A stretch of 16,552 nucleotides of DNA from Conidiobolus incongruus B7586 (GCA_000697335.1 JNEM01009452.1:1-16552), one strand, 5' to 3'; numbered from the stretch's first letter, positions 1 through 10,625 are shown. Notes: generated by a model not told the origin, from the sequence alone. Translations and numbers: made by a program.

Positions 1-80
1 TTTATTTATTTCAAACTAATAATATGTTTGAAAAATCAGAAATTAAAAAATTTCCTATTATTTCAAATTTAAGATAATAA
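1..80 (+). repeat. Partial TIR, same family as the 15.5-16.5 kb transposon
   Basis: Positions 1-80 match 15521-15600 with only a handful of differences, and match the reverse complement of the right TIR near 16433-16511. The window begins about 23 nt inside this TIR, so its outer end is outside the window. The inner motif TTTCCTATT is kept at 51-59. At two sites (12 and 17) this copy has C where the left TIR at 15.5 kb has T, and the right TIR also has C at the second of these. That suggests C-to-T decay of the 15.5 kb left TIR. Confidence 0.85.
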
Positions 81-1140
81 TATAATGAAAAATTTATAAT
101 AATTAATATTTATTTAAATATAATTAAATTATAAATTTTAAAATAAGAATTCCTAGTTAAGATATATTATTTATAAGCATAAAGGTAACAAAACTAATAT
201 AGTATAGAGGAAGGTTTAATATAATATCCAGGTGATAAGTTATATATCAGTAAACAAAGTTTATTTAAGCTTTGTAAATAAATAAGCTAATATAGATATA
301 TTAGATAAAATTATAATAAGATTAGCTAGAGGTATTAATGCCAGCTCTAGCATTTCACCACAATGGTCAGAGATATAAATGATAATATGATTTATAACTC
401 TAGGGGCTAAAAAGACTAATTAGGTTATAATATCAATCTAATTAGATTTATCATATAAAATTAATTGCAAATTTGGCAAATTAAAACAAATGAGTGCCAT
501 GTTATAATAATTACATAATAATGAGTAAAAGAAATAAAGAAATAATAGTAGAATTGATTTTATTATTGAAATATGTTGAATAATATAATTGGTAATAAGT
601 TAATATGTGATTTTAGTAATATTATTATAAAAACATTACTCCTTAGAAGTAAAAGATATAGAAGAGAATAATTGGTGGTAAAAATGTAATATTGAATAGA
701 CACCAAAAATCAAGTTTCTATCCTAGAAGCTACTAATGTATTTAAAGGTATTTTAAGTGTTTATGAAAGTATGGTTGAGCAATGGTATATCTTTGTGATA
801 GTTCTTAATATTGATTCCTTATTCTAGTTCATCCAAGTAAACAAGATATGACAAGTATCAATATAATATATATTGATAGATATAGTCTCAATCTTAAGGA
901 GAGTGAATAAAACTTAATGATAATAAGTATTGAGAGGTAAAAGGGAGGAACTATGTTTATTATCTAAATTAATACTATTTATATGATTAGATTAAATTTA
1001 AAACTATAAATTACTTGATTGATTTAGAGTTAAATGAAATATATAGAATAATATATAAGAATTTCAAGAACTAGTCTCTTAAAAATATATACAACTATTA
1101 TAATAAATTATAAATTTTGTTATTTAATATATAATTTTTT
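81..1140. mobile_element. Unclassified degenerate repeat-like unit next to the TIR
   Basis: This stretch follows directly from the TIR at the window start. Part of it (about 330-800) has a less extreme composition than the flanks, and short runs read like coding sequence, for example about 45 codons on the plus strand near 696-830. I could not assign the reading to any transposase, polymerase or other family, and no gene can be called. No second TIR appears between 80 and 1400, so the far boundary is uncertain; 1140 is where composition returns to plain AT-rich sequence. It may be the decayed interior of a longer relative of the 15.5 kb element, or unrelated DNA. Status is inference. Confidence 0.3.
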
Positions 1141-1409
1141 TATAATTAACTATAATTTAAAAAGCGAAATTAAATATTTTCAATTTTTTAAAAATCTTAA
1201 TTTAAATGAGGATTTTTTATAAATTTATAACCAACATTGATAGTAATTATAATAATAATAATAAACTAATTTTAGATTCTCTAATATTATTGATAGTTAG
1301 AATTTGATACTTGAATAGAAGTAAAAAAATTATGCTAGATTATATAATTAATATCAAGTATTCAAAGTTCGAAAATATAAATGGCAAAATTATGAAGAAA
1401 TAAAAGTTT

Positions 1410-1491
1410 CGACACCTACAGGATTCGAACCTATGCTCCCAAAGGGAAACGCCTTAGCAGGGCGCCGCGTTAACCACTCCGCCAAAGTGTC
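1410..1491 (-). tRNA. tRNA-Ser (anticodon GCT)
   Basis: The minus strand folds as a class II tRNA without an intron. The acceptor stem GACACTT pairs with AGGTGTC with one G-U pair. The anticodon stem GCGCC/GGCGT encloses the loop CTGCTAA, giving anticodon GCT (plus-strand 1456-1458) for AGC and AGU codons. The long variable arm has CCC TTT GGG pairing, and the T arm contains GGTTCGAATCC. The discriminator base is G, usual for serine tRNA. Pol III signals are internal: an A box TGGCGGAGTGG (1474-1484) and a B box (1421-1431). A TTTT run just downstream (1402-1405) is a likely terminator. These features mark a nuclear gene, probably functional. Confidence 0.96.
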
Positions 1492-2106
1492 CTGTTTGGA
1501 AACTATATTATTGAACAATTTTATAAGAACAATATTCTATACATTCATTTTTATCTTTTCACACTAATTATTTTAAATTTTTACCTATAAATTGATTCTT
1601 TGACAGAAATATTTTATCATTTTTAATATTTAACTTTCTTTCCCAATCACCAATCTTCTTTAAATTACATTTTTAAATACATAATTAACTTACTTTAGTC
1701 ATCAAGCTATACTGTATTTTTTCTATTAAAATCCTCTTCAAATATTTCCATTTTACTGTTAATCAATTTATAGTTAATCTCTTTATGTTCTAATTTTATT
1801 ATTATATTATTAATTTATTATATTATTATATTATTGTCACTTCAACAACTATATTAAAATACTTATTAATCAACATTATTAAAGTAATTTTATAATTTAT
1901 AAAAAATAATACTACATTCTTTTAATATAATACATAATACTTAATTATAGTTTATTAAATGTAATTAAAATTCTTTAATCTGATACCAATGATGAAATAT
2001 CAAGATTTTCAATACAGATAGATACTTATATAACTCAAAAATTAATAAATTCCTTGTATAATTAAATTCTATTTGATTAATTTTAAATAGATAATATATA
2101 TTAAAA
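1492..2106. other. Gene-free AT-rich spacer
   Basis: Between the tRNA 5' end and the decayed leucine-rich gene I see only AT-rich sequence with short A/T-rich repeats, for example TTATTA runs near 1795-1835. No open frame, RNA gene or clear regulatory site can be supported. Confidence 0.6.
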
Positions 2107-4300
2107 TTATAATTTGAAGAAAATGAATCTCTCGTAGTTCATTAGTCCTCGATAATTATCAAGAATTATGTACTAATAACAATATTTCTGAATTACGGTT
2201 TGCAATCAATTTTGATCTAAATCCTCTGAAATAAATTTGGTAACGGAAGTTCCCTAAAATAGCTTTGCCACTTCCCCTTTTGGATATTCATAAATTTTTT
2301 CAAATTTCTCATGGATATTGTAACAGCAAAAAATTTAAATGAATATGTGATTATATATGATTTGTTAAATTGAAAATTATGATTCATTTTCATTTTATTA
2401 AATATTTATAGTATAGATGAATATGAGATAAAATACTGATTTTATACAAATATAATATCAACTAAACAGTATATGATTACTAACATATCCAAATAAATTT
2501 GGTATAATTACCAACATTTTTGTATTTCAATAAGTGACTCAAAATGGATAATAAAAGTTAAATAGAATAATAATAAATCTATTTATAAAAATTGTGACTA
2601 TTTTTAATCTTATAAGACCGTTTTAACTCAACTTTATAAATATTATTCTAATATTGATCATCTTATATGTTAATATTTCTTGATATTAATATATATTTTT
2701 AAAATCCATTAAAAATATTAATGGATCCAACACTCATTTATTTTGGAAAACTGATCAAACTGTGTATAAAATTGAGTATAATTTTTAACTGAATAACCAT
2801 TCATATTTTAACTTGAAAACAAAATTAAAAAGTATTCTAATTGTACCAAAAGGTGTTATTGAACTTATCGAATTATATTCTAAGTTATTAAAATTTAGTT
2901 TGAATCTAATCAACCATATAAATGATACGCTTCAAACTTATTAAACAATGTCAATATCTCAATTGAGCTCAATTTTTCCATGAATTTTAAATCTAAACAT
3001 GATGATTTCACAATAAACAATAAATCATCCAAAATTTTGATTAAATGATTATAATTTAATATAATAAACTTAATAAATTAAAAGTATAACCATCTGAAAC
3101 AGCTTTAAACCGAATCTATCGATAAGTAATAACAAAAAACTTGATCATTTCAATATATTTCGATTTTAAATTCCGCTTCTTTTAAATATTTTATTCATTT
3201 CGAAATTGTGAGTAAAATTTGAGTTGCTAATAAGTAAAATTAATGTAAACAGATAACAAACTTGTTAAATCAGTGTAATCACGTATTTTTTTATATTAAT
3301 TGTACAGATCTTGAGAAATTATGATTTTGTGGTGATTATGGATAATGACTTTGTAATACTATATCTATTTATTGGATAATTATTTGTATGTATTTATAAG
3401 TAAAAGATTAAATATTGAATAATCTTTAATTTTTTCTTCAAAATATCTACTTAATCGTCCAAAATTTTTAAATCTAGACTTATTAAATTAATTAATTTTT
3501 AATTATTTTGAATTTCCTCATAGGATAACTCATTCCGAATTAATTTTAGTTTCCAGGGTTTCAATTATGAACATTGCCAACAAATTTTGTATTCAATTGC
3601 GGTTTAAATTTCCAATTTTAGATATTTAATATAGAAAATTATTAATAAATGGATATCATAAGGGTTTATTTTTATTGCTATAGTTCTTTAATGATACAAT
3701 ACTTCAAAATTCAAGACATATTTGTTTATTTTCTCATATAAGGGTTCGATATTCTTGATCGCTACAGGATTTTTGTCGGTTATATTGAATGTTGAGTGTC
3801 ACAGATACTGATAATTACAGTAGTATAATGGATAGAATGATATCAATCTTTTGGAATGATAATGAGAGGTATTGATTTTGAATAAGGAAGTGGAAATATA
3901 ATTAATTGTTTGGTTGAAAATTGACTTATTCGTCTTTGAAGTAACAAAATATTCTAGTCCTTTATAATTTATTTGTGCAACTTTAAAATCGTTAAAATGT
4001 CTGGAATATCCATCCAAAAGAAAGGTTTCGAATGGTTAAATAAGATGAATGAATTGTCACATTTTTATGAATATTGAAGAATATTAGCTATCCTAACTCC
4101 ACTTTCAGAGATTTTTCTAATATTGAATAAGATTCATTTGGGATGAAATATAGCTTGAATTGTACCGAGTATGTCTTTTGAATGAGCTCGCTTTTGTAAC
4201 CAATTTAGTCATGTGTAATAAGGTTTTGTTACTTGGATCCACAAGAAGTTTATTGTATTTATCCTTATTCAATCATTTATTAATCTAGGCTCATGCCACT
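2107..4300 (-). pseudogene. Decayed leucine-rich (F-box/LRR-like) protein gene
   Basis: I infer a host gene in decay. On the minus strand one frame, followed from 4017 down to about 3140 (about 290 codons), meets only about 11 stops where roughly 25 would be expected at this base composition. The reading is protein-like: isoleucine/leucine-rich stretches, tryptophans and cysteines (KPWKLKL, ICWQC), and LRR-like phrases such as ISLDLKILDD. A further open run near 2910-3030 on the same strand, about 40 codons, has the same leucine-rich style. A protein-like run of about 50 codons upstream (4120-4270) would be its N-terminal side, and the last readable piece ends at a stop near 2107. The longest uninterrupted piece is 3799-4017 (72 codons). 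Stops and frame shifts are spread throughout, so it cannot give a full product. A length of about 700 codons and the leucine pattern fit the F-box/RNI-like families expanded in some early-diverging fungi, which is a family guess from style. Ends are approximate. Confidence 0.55.
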
Positions 4301-5635
4301 CTTTCTGTTGTGTAGAAGAATTCAAATTTTCTTATAGTAATATGCTTCGTTTATAATAATTAATATCATATGATAATGTATATTCGACAATATCGGTAAA
4401 TAAATGTTACATGAAGATTTTTATTGAGAGTTGAGTTTAATATATAATTATCATTATTGTTATACAATATTATATATATTAATAGGTATATAATCCATCA
4501 ATCAGCTCTTAAATATATTATTATTTTGATTTCTGAAATACTTATAATTTTCGGAATTAATTAAAAAATTGGATCCAAATTATAAATATATTCATTTAAA
4601 TACTAATCACTTGCAAAATTATATATTATAATCATGTTAAAATATTAAATATATTGAAATTTGTTGATTAATACAATTTGTTCGAGTTAACTATGAGTAT
4701 ATAATAAGATTATGAAGCAAATGAGCTATGTGCTCATATTGTCATCCACTCTAAACACTTATTCAATGAGAGAATCAATAATTGTATGTTAAGTTTGTGT
4801 GTCTCAGTGAATGAGATAATCTTTCCTCAAGGGGTAAGTGGTAACGATGTCGCAATATTTCTAACTCAACAATCATCTCTTCCAAGGAATACAGATCCAA
4901 TGACTAACGACTAGGGTTTGCGTTATTTTCTGGATTCTTATCATCTATAAATAATTTAATTTAAATGATATCATTACTAACACTCGAAAGAAATATTAAA
5001 TAATTTTTTTATTATGGATTTTGTATCAAAACTTTATGGAATAATCAAAACAAGTAATAACAGGGCAAATAATTAGAATATTAGGCTTAATAGATGATTG
5101 GAGGTGATTTAATTAATATATCAGTAAAAAGTTATTGGTGGATTTCATCAATTGGGGAGCTCTGGTTGGGTGCATTATATGGTAAAAGTTGAACCAATCA
5201 AAGCAGCGATTTCTAATCTGAAAGGGGTTGTGTGTAATTTACTATTAATTTTAGTTTAGTAGAAATATAAAGTCATAATAATTCGATTTGTTAAAGCAAA
5301 TAAATGATATGACGTGATAACTTGGAGGTGGGTGATAGAAATAAATTAAAATAATTCCCAATTTTATAAAATACGAAATTTCCAATCAACTCCATTATTT
5401 TTACTGACATAATGGTTTATAAATGATCATGTTCTCTATAATTTGGTAATCAATCTTTCACCTTGTAAATTTGTATCTTGATATTAATAGTGAACTTGGA
5501 GTGTTATTAATATTCTTTAATATCTTATTTGTATTTTTAAATTTAATATTATTAATTCACGATAGATTTTAGTCGAACTTGCTTGTATAATACTTTTTCT
5601 TGATTTTTTATATTTATATTATTTTATTTGCTAAT
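4301..5635. other. Gene-free region upstream of the transcription factor
   Basis: No gene can be supported here. The less AT-rich part near 4730-4930 contains the motif AAACCCTAG on the minus strand (4911-4919). Nearer the gene are two plus-strand CCAATCA motifs (5194-5200 and 5382-5388), which resemble sites for the CCAAT-binding HAP/NF-Y complex; at this composition either could be chance. The last 150 bases before the start codon are plain AT-rich sequence, with TATAATA at 5585-5591 as a possible TATA-like element. Confidence 0.4.
4911..4919 (-). promoter_or_regulatory. AAACCCTAG motif (telobox-like)
   Basis: The nine-base motif AAACCCTAG lies on the minus strand, 717 bases before the start codon of the zinc-cluster regulator. 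The same nine bases occur on the plus strand at 10250-10258 before the SLC12 gene. Such AAACCCTA boxes bind Myb/TRF-type factors in fungi and plants. Function here is inferred only from the repeat occurrence. Confidence 0.2.
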
Positions 5636-7603
5636 ATGATGGTAACGCCTCAAAGCTTGTCACCTTCCCCAGTTCCTATACCAGCACCTAAAAAGCGTAC
5701 AATGGCTTGTGATTTTTGTAGGCTGAGAAAAATAGGCTGTGATAAAGGTTTTCCCTGTGTGAAATGCATCCAAGCCGAAACTCCTTGCACATACGGAGTT
5801 TTAGGTTCGGCCAAAGCCAGACCTAACCACCGAAAATACTTAGAGTATAACATTCAAAATCAAACCACAGTTATTAAACCAGAATCTAATGCTATTATTC
5901 CTCAGGATCAGATTCAGCAGGTCACGAGGTATCCTTATTTCCCTCGTCCCTGCAGGAGTATGCCTCAGATTCAATTTCAAAATGAGTTTTTACCCTCAAC
6001 CTTCAAATATGTACTTACAAAAGACACTTCATTAAAGTCAAATTTAGCAGATAACCCTAATTTAGTAGTAGCTGCATTTTTGCCCTATCCTAGTGTCAGT
6101 AATACAGTGTATATTATGATGAACGAGCAAGAGGGTGGTCAGCTCCCCAAATACAGCGAAAATCACCTACAGCCTATCACTATTAGAAATCGAAGAGATC
6201 CTTCTAAGGTCAAAGCCAAAACTTTGGATCAGCTTTACAAGCATGGTGGATTTAACACAGTGTTGGGAGAACCTATTCAAAAGAGTCAGCTAGTCCGTCA
6301 ATTAGTTGGATTATTCTTTTATCATGTTAGCCCCTTGTACCCTATGTTAACACAGCAATATATTTATAATATCTTAGAAAACAGTCATTTGAACATGGAT
6401 CAAGCTCTTCTGATTAATGTATTATGTTTACGTGGGGTCGATTTTTATACCTTCAGCACCTTAATTTCTCCGCTGAGACAGTACTTCTACTACACTGTCG
6501 AACAGTTCATCAAACTCCTGCAATTCAGACCTTCTCTCGCCACCCTCCAAGCCCTCTTACTCACTTCAATTTACCGCCCTCCTCTCACCGAAGAAAGAGT
6601 CCCAGTGTTCAACACACTAAACTTATATCACACAAGTATCTCGATGGCTTGGGCCTTAGGAATCCACCAGAAAAATAACCGGTTATCAAGGATCACAAAC
6701 GAGTTAAGGACCCGTGCTTTGTGCTGTCTTTTCATCAGTGACCAGCAATACTCTCATACTATTGGCTTCCCATCCCTTTTCAAGTTGGAAAACATCGCAC
6801 ATTTTAATCTTCCCGAATACATCCCTGAGCTTGATGATTATCTCCCCTTTACCAACTATGTGAGATCAGAGTTTCCAAATCCTGTTGAGCAAGTTCATTT
6901 TTTTAGAAGTTTGGTTGAATTCAGACTCATGGTCACCAAGTTTCCCAGCCTGTCCAATCACTATCCTCATCTTTCCCCCGACATGAAGACCACAGCTCTC
7001 TTCGACGCCACCATCACTGAGGAACATAGAAATAATCCTGATTACCTCAAATTCTGGGACGAGACCCAGTATGCAGAAATGGATTTGCACATGTGGTATT
7101 TCAATGCTGTTCAAGCCTTCCGCCCCCAGTCAAATTTCAACGAGACTTTGATTACCATCCCTGACCACCGCAATTATCTAGAGTGTGCCCTACTAATACG
7201 ATACCTTTCCATGGTCATTCTTCTCAATCGCCCTCACTTGAACCATTCAATGAATTTCAGACCCGAATTTATTCAGCCGCAGTTCGAAACTATCAGTCTT
7301 GAGTGCTTCATTTCACTTTCGCCTACCGATAAGGTCAACCTCGCCGCATGCCTTGGAACGCAAGCGCTCCTCAAGCATCGCCAAGCGTTCATCCTCAAGA
7401 GCCTCCATTACTACTGGGGTTGTCTCTTCAACTTCATGCTTATCCACCTTAGAAACATTAAGATGCTTAAGAACCAGCCTCTCATTGAATTGGTCAAAAT
7501 GAACTTTGATCATCTTCTCAATTTTGTTGCTGAAGGCAGTCAGAAATGGCTCATAGCAGCTGGTCTCAATCAATACATTCAACAGCTAGCATTAAGTATA
7601 TAA
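5636..7603 (+). CDS. Zn2Cys6 fungal transcription factor
   Basis: This 655-residue, intronless gene encodes a nuclear DNA-binding regulator of the fungal zinc-cluster (Gal4-type) family. After a proline/serine-rich leader and a basic KKR, the binuclear cluster is complete: C25-x2-C28-x6-C35-x5-C41-x2-C44-x6-C51, which holds two zinc ions and usually contacts CGG half-sites. A basic linker follows. The large middle region resembles the fungal-specific transcription factor domain (middle homology region): a leader such as LVGLFFYHVSPLYPML near residues 222-237, and the hallmark RTRALCCLFISDQQYSHTIG near 355-375. No clear leucine-zipper dimerisation segment is visible. I chose ATG 5636 because the frame runs further upstream only to a TTG and the cluster lies wholly downstream; the adjacent ATG at 5639 would serve equally. 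A possible AATAAA poly(A) signal lies at 7636-7641. Target genes cannot be predicted. Codon choice becomes clearly more C-rich after about 6470. Confidence 0.93.
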   Translation: MMVTPQSLSPSPVPIPAPKKRTMACDFCRLRKIGCDKGFPCVKCIQAETPCTYGVLGSAKARPNHRKYLEYNIQNQTTVIKPESNAIIPQDQIQQVTRYPYFPRPCRSMPQIQFQNEFLPSTFKYVLTKDTSLKSNLADNPNLVVAAFLPYPSVSNTVYIMMNEQEGGQLPKYSENHLQPITIRNRRDPSKVKAKTLDQLYKHGGFNTVLGEPIQKSQLVRQLVGLFFYHVSPLYPMLTQQYIYNILENSHLNMDQALLINVLCLRGVDFYTFSTLISPLRQYFYYTVEQFIKLLQFRPSLATLQALLLTSIYRPPLTEERVPVFNTLNLYHTSISMAWALGIHQKNNRLSRITNELRTRALCCLFISDQQYSHTIGFPSLFKLENIAHFNLPEYIPELDDYLPFTNYVRSEFPNPVEQVHFFRSLVEFRLMVTKFPSLSNHYPHLSPDMKTTALFDATITEEHRNNPDYLKFWDETQYAEMDLHMWYFNAVQAFRPQSNFNETLITIPDHRNYLECALLIRYLSMVILLNRPHLNHSMNFRPEFIQPQFETISLECFISLSPTDKVNLAACLGTQALLKHRQAFILKSLHYYWGCLFNFMLIHLRNIKMLKNQPLIELVKMNFDHLLNFVAEGSQKWLIAAGLNQYIQQLALSI

Positions 7604-7934
7604 TCCATCATATATTACTTCATATACATATTAAAAATAAACTCTGTATAATATTAATATCAATAACTTTCAACTATATCGCCAATTTTAACAAAAATTT
7701 CCTTAGTTTGATTCAAAAATTTGAATCAATTAAACAGAATTAAAATCAAACTAATCATATACCCTAATCCAATAGGAAATTTTTTTAGTCATTTCAATAA
7801 CAATACTAATCCATATTATCAACAATTTTTTGTATTAATATAAATACTATTAAATCACTTTTTATACCAACTTTTATCAATTTAATCTTCTAATTTATAT
7901 CTAAAGTCATTCATTCTTCCCTTAGATTCAGAAT
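7604..7934. other. Short intergenic region (3' UTR and promoter)
   Basis: These 331 bases separate the stop of the zinc-cluster gene from the start of the Uds1 gene. The sequence is AT-rich with pyrimidine-rich tracts just before the ATG (for example 7911-7923, TTCATTCTTCCCT), typical of fungal core promoters. I see no other gene. Confidence 0.5.
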
Positions 7935-9513
7935 ATGCTAAAAAAAGATCGCACTGTTAATACTCATACCTTTAAGAAGATGAGTATGACAGGTAGTACA
8001 ACGATGTCCAAGAGTACATCGTCCAATGCCGATTCCGCCTACTCGTCGGGCGATTCAGAGCCACGTTCTTCATCCACAGATGTGCAAGCGATCGCTCCCA
8101 AGAAAATCTACGATCTATTGCAGAATCCCGAAGTACCGCTACGACAACCTGGTAACTGTCTTAATACCGATTCTTTGCTGAGAACTGCTGACGAATTATT
8201 AATGCAGCTACTGCTAAGTCAGGCAATTAACGACTCGAAAGATTTTAAGGCTTTAGATTTATTAGATGTTGAAGAATGTAAAAAGGTATAATATTATCAA
8301 TTGAATATGATTACAACTATTGATGATAATTTTATAGAATTTGAAATTTATCCAATCTAGAACGCAGTCACTTAAGACCCGAATGCTATTAGAAGCAAAG
8401 GTAAGAGATGCTGCGTATGCACTCACCCAGTTGCACGCATCGAACAAGAAACTTGCAAAGCAAGCGCATGACCAACTAGCTGCCGCGAATGACAAGGTGG
8501 ACGAAGTGGCGACAGAAGTATGGAAGCTTACACAACAGGGATGGGAGCTTCAAAAGCGCATTCTAGAGCATGATGTCGCCGTATTAAGTGTAGGAATCAC
8601 AAAATTAGAACAAGAGAAAGTTGAACTAAACTCAAAATGGAAAGCTATGGCATCGGAAAATAGATCTTCAAGAAATTCTCCGGAACCACCCAAACCTGAG
8701 CCAATTGTAAAGCCTAACCCAAGTGCATTATACTCTGCAACCATTCAGGATAATGAAGCGACTTCATTACAACTAACTATTGCTCAGATTCAAGTAGATG
8801 AACTGAAGAAACAAATTGCTCACAAAGATTTTGAAATCCAACAACTCAAAGAAAAGATTGAAAATGCAAAATCTCGTCAAATGAGCTCGCAAGAAGATAA
8901 TCACAAGTTCAAGCAAGCACAATTGAATCAAAAACTAGAGAGTTTGAGCCATCAACTTGATCAAGCTCACACTACCATCCAGAAACTCGAAGAGAAAAAG
9001 GAAGAGCAATTCAATATCCTGGTGAAAAACATCAATCGTGAGTGGGAGGACAAGATAAAAGAACTTAAAGAAGAGAAGAATCAGTGGAAAAGTCTCGCAG
9101 AACGCCAGCAGAAGACGACGGAAGAGTTAGATAATCGAATTCATCATCTCATGAATAAATTGGAGCGCGTGTCCCTTAAGTCCAACTCAGATGATGACGA
9201 CAATGAACAAGATCTTATGCGACAACTTCAACGCGCGACAGAAGAGTTAGAAGCTGTCCAGACCAAATATGATGACACGTCTAGTGTATTGAATAGACTA
9301 TATGAGATCCTTCCAGAACCGCATCCGAGCGTTATGCCATTCCCTATTGAGCCTAACGCTGAATTTAACTTAGAAAATTTTGAAGAAAAGGTTGAAGGCC
9401 TAATCAAAGAGAATAGTGATCTCATTGATAAAGTCATTGCACTTCAAAAACAGAACGAAGATTTGCACGCGGCAGTCCAAGCGATTGCTGAAAAGCACAA
9501 TAGATGGAATTGA
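7935..9513 (+). CDS. Uds1-domain (up-regulated during septation) coiled-coil protein
   Basis: Two exons (7935-8285 and 8338-9513) join in phase 0 to give 508 residues. Residues 1-80 are serine/threonine-rich and look disordered. Residues about 83-205 match the fungal Uds1 (up-regulated during septation) domain: LLMQLLLSQAINDSKDF, then ALDLLDVEECKK, the splice, and LEAKVRDAAYALTQLH. A proline-rich linker (about 228-250) leads to long coiled coils (about 258-400), an acidic DDDDNEQ patch (402-408), further helix, a proline-rich break (about 442-457) and a C-terminal coiled coil (about 461-505). No membrane segment is seen. Proteins with this domain are linked to septation and polarity in fission yeast and relatives; a cytoplasmic scaffold role is inference. 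The first ATG follows a pyrimidine-rich leader; methionines 16 and 18 are alternative starts. A possible AATAAA signal lies at 9594-9599. Confidence 0.85.
8286..8337 (+). other. Intron of the Uds1-domain gene (52 nt)
   Basis: It begins GTATAAT after the codon AAG and ends TTTATAG before AAT. Reading straight through meets a stop after one codon, while removal joins two frames in phase 0 in the middle of the Uds1 domain and restores the continuous helix EECKK-NLKFIQSR. Confidence 0.88.
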
Positions 9514-10625
9514 TTTTGGATCATTTTTGGAATAATTCAATATTTAAATTTTGTTTTTTAATATTTAATCAATTAATTTAATAGTTAGAAATGAATAAAT
9601 CATAACACTTGTTTTTAAGATTGAATGATATTAGTTTTAGTTATGTATTAATGAATAATCTATTTATTCTATTTTAACCTTCGAAAAATAATTTATACAA
9701 AAAGTTATTATCAAACTGAATCAATAAATCCCAAATACTAATTATATCATAATTAATATCCAAGGAATTTTTTGTTAATGGAAGAGTTGTGATAATTTAA
9801 AATAAATTTTGAAGTCACACTTAATCATGAAAGTAAAATCGCTCATTCAATCTAAATTAATTTCGATTCCAGAATCAATTTATTTGAATAACATATTTAA
9901 TGCTACAAACAACTATTTATAACCTTTATGATATTCAATCCAAATTGATTAATACAAATTAACCAATATAGCAATTTATTACATATGCTTTCAATATATT
10001 TTTCTCATTCAAATTAGTCCCAAGTTCATGATCTATCAAAATCTTCATCTTCAAATTGATTTGGCAAAGATCATTGCAGGGTGATGAGAATTGAGATGGG
10101 GTATGATGAGAAACCATTTGGCGTGATAAATAGTAACCCTTGTATCAAATGAAATCATGAATCCAACCGATCTCCACAGTTTTTAACAAAAAAATTTACA
10201 TCACTATCACGAAAGAATTCAAATATCCAATAAATTTTTATTCTGAATGAAACCCTAGCTCACTCAAACCTGTTTGAAAGATATAAAAGTTCATTTAATC
10301 GATAAATATCAAGGTCAGTTTTTGGTTTTGAATTGATTTTTAATTTTGAATATAACTAAAAGGTTTTTAATTAATAATATTTTAAAATACATAAAATATT
10401 TGAAATTACTCTTTATAATTTTTAACATATTGAGTGATAAAATAGATTATTAATTTGAAAAATATTATTTTATATATAATACGATAAATAGTTTTATTCA
10501 CTCTGAAAATTATCTGTTTAATTGTCTTTAAAAACATTTATTACTATAAAATTATTAATTGACAACTTATAATAATAATAATAAAAATTTAAAATAAATA
10601 TCTTATTCTAATTCCTATTCGTTTT
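9514..10625. other. Gene-free region upstream of the transporter
   Basis: This 1.1 kb holds no supportable gene. A less AT-rich island at about 10025-10290 contains AAACCCTAG (10250-10258) followed by a TATA-like GATATAAAAG (10277-10286), so it is the best candidate promoter of the SLC12 gene even though it lies about 340 bases before its start codon; the 300 bases in between are AT-rich and could be 5' leader. Confidence 0.4.
10250..10286 (+). promoter_or_regulatory. Candidate promoter: AAACCCTAG box plus TATA-like element
   Basis: AAACCCTAG at 10250-10258 is followed 18 bases later by GATATAAAAG at 10277-10286, both on the coding strand of the SLC12 gene. The combination of an exact repeat of the motif at 4911 and a good TATA match in an otherwise featureless region is suggestive, not proof. 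Confidence 0.3.

Noticed and set aside
3799-4017. 72-codon minus-strand open frame as a small gene
   Set aside because: The same frame continues in protein-like sequence on both sides past interruptions, so it is better read as the longest surviving piece of a decayed larger gene.
4775-4905. Minus-strand run of about 42 codons rich in Leu and Glu
   Set aside because: It looks somewhat protein-like, but nothing on either side continues it and it matches no family I know, so chance is the safer reading.
5600-5635. Upstream TTG start giving 12 extra hydrophobic residues on the zinc-cluster protein
   Set aside because: Fungal nuclear genes start at ATG, and the first in-frame ATG is 5636. The hydrophobic leader is just translated AT-rich 5' leader and would make no sense on a nuclear factor.
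6866-7582. Minus-strand and other-frame open frames inside the zinc-cluster gene
   Set aside because: They are shadows created by the more C-rich codon use of the second half of the real gene.
7764-7790. AATAGGAAATTTTTTTAGTCAT as another transposon TIR end
   Set aside because: Only the AATAGGAAATTTTTT part resembles the inner TIR motif; the conserved core ATATGTTTGAAAAATCAGA does not follow in either direction.
8341-9513. Separate 390-residue gene after the 118-residue one
   Set aside because: It begins with TTG, and a clean GT...AG intron joins it in phase with the upstream frame through one continuous Uds1 domain.
9959-10117. Minus-strand 52-codon open run upstream of the SLC12 gene
   Set aside because: It is short, has no recognisable motif and lies over the candidate promoter. 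A run of this length is expected now and then at this composition.
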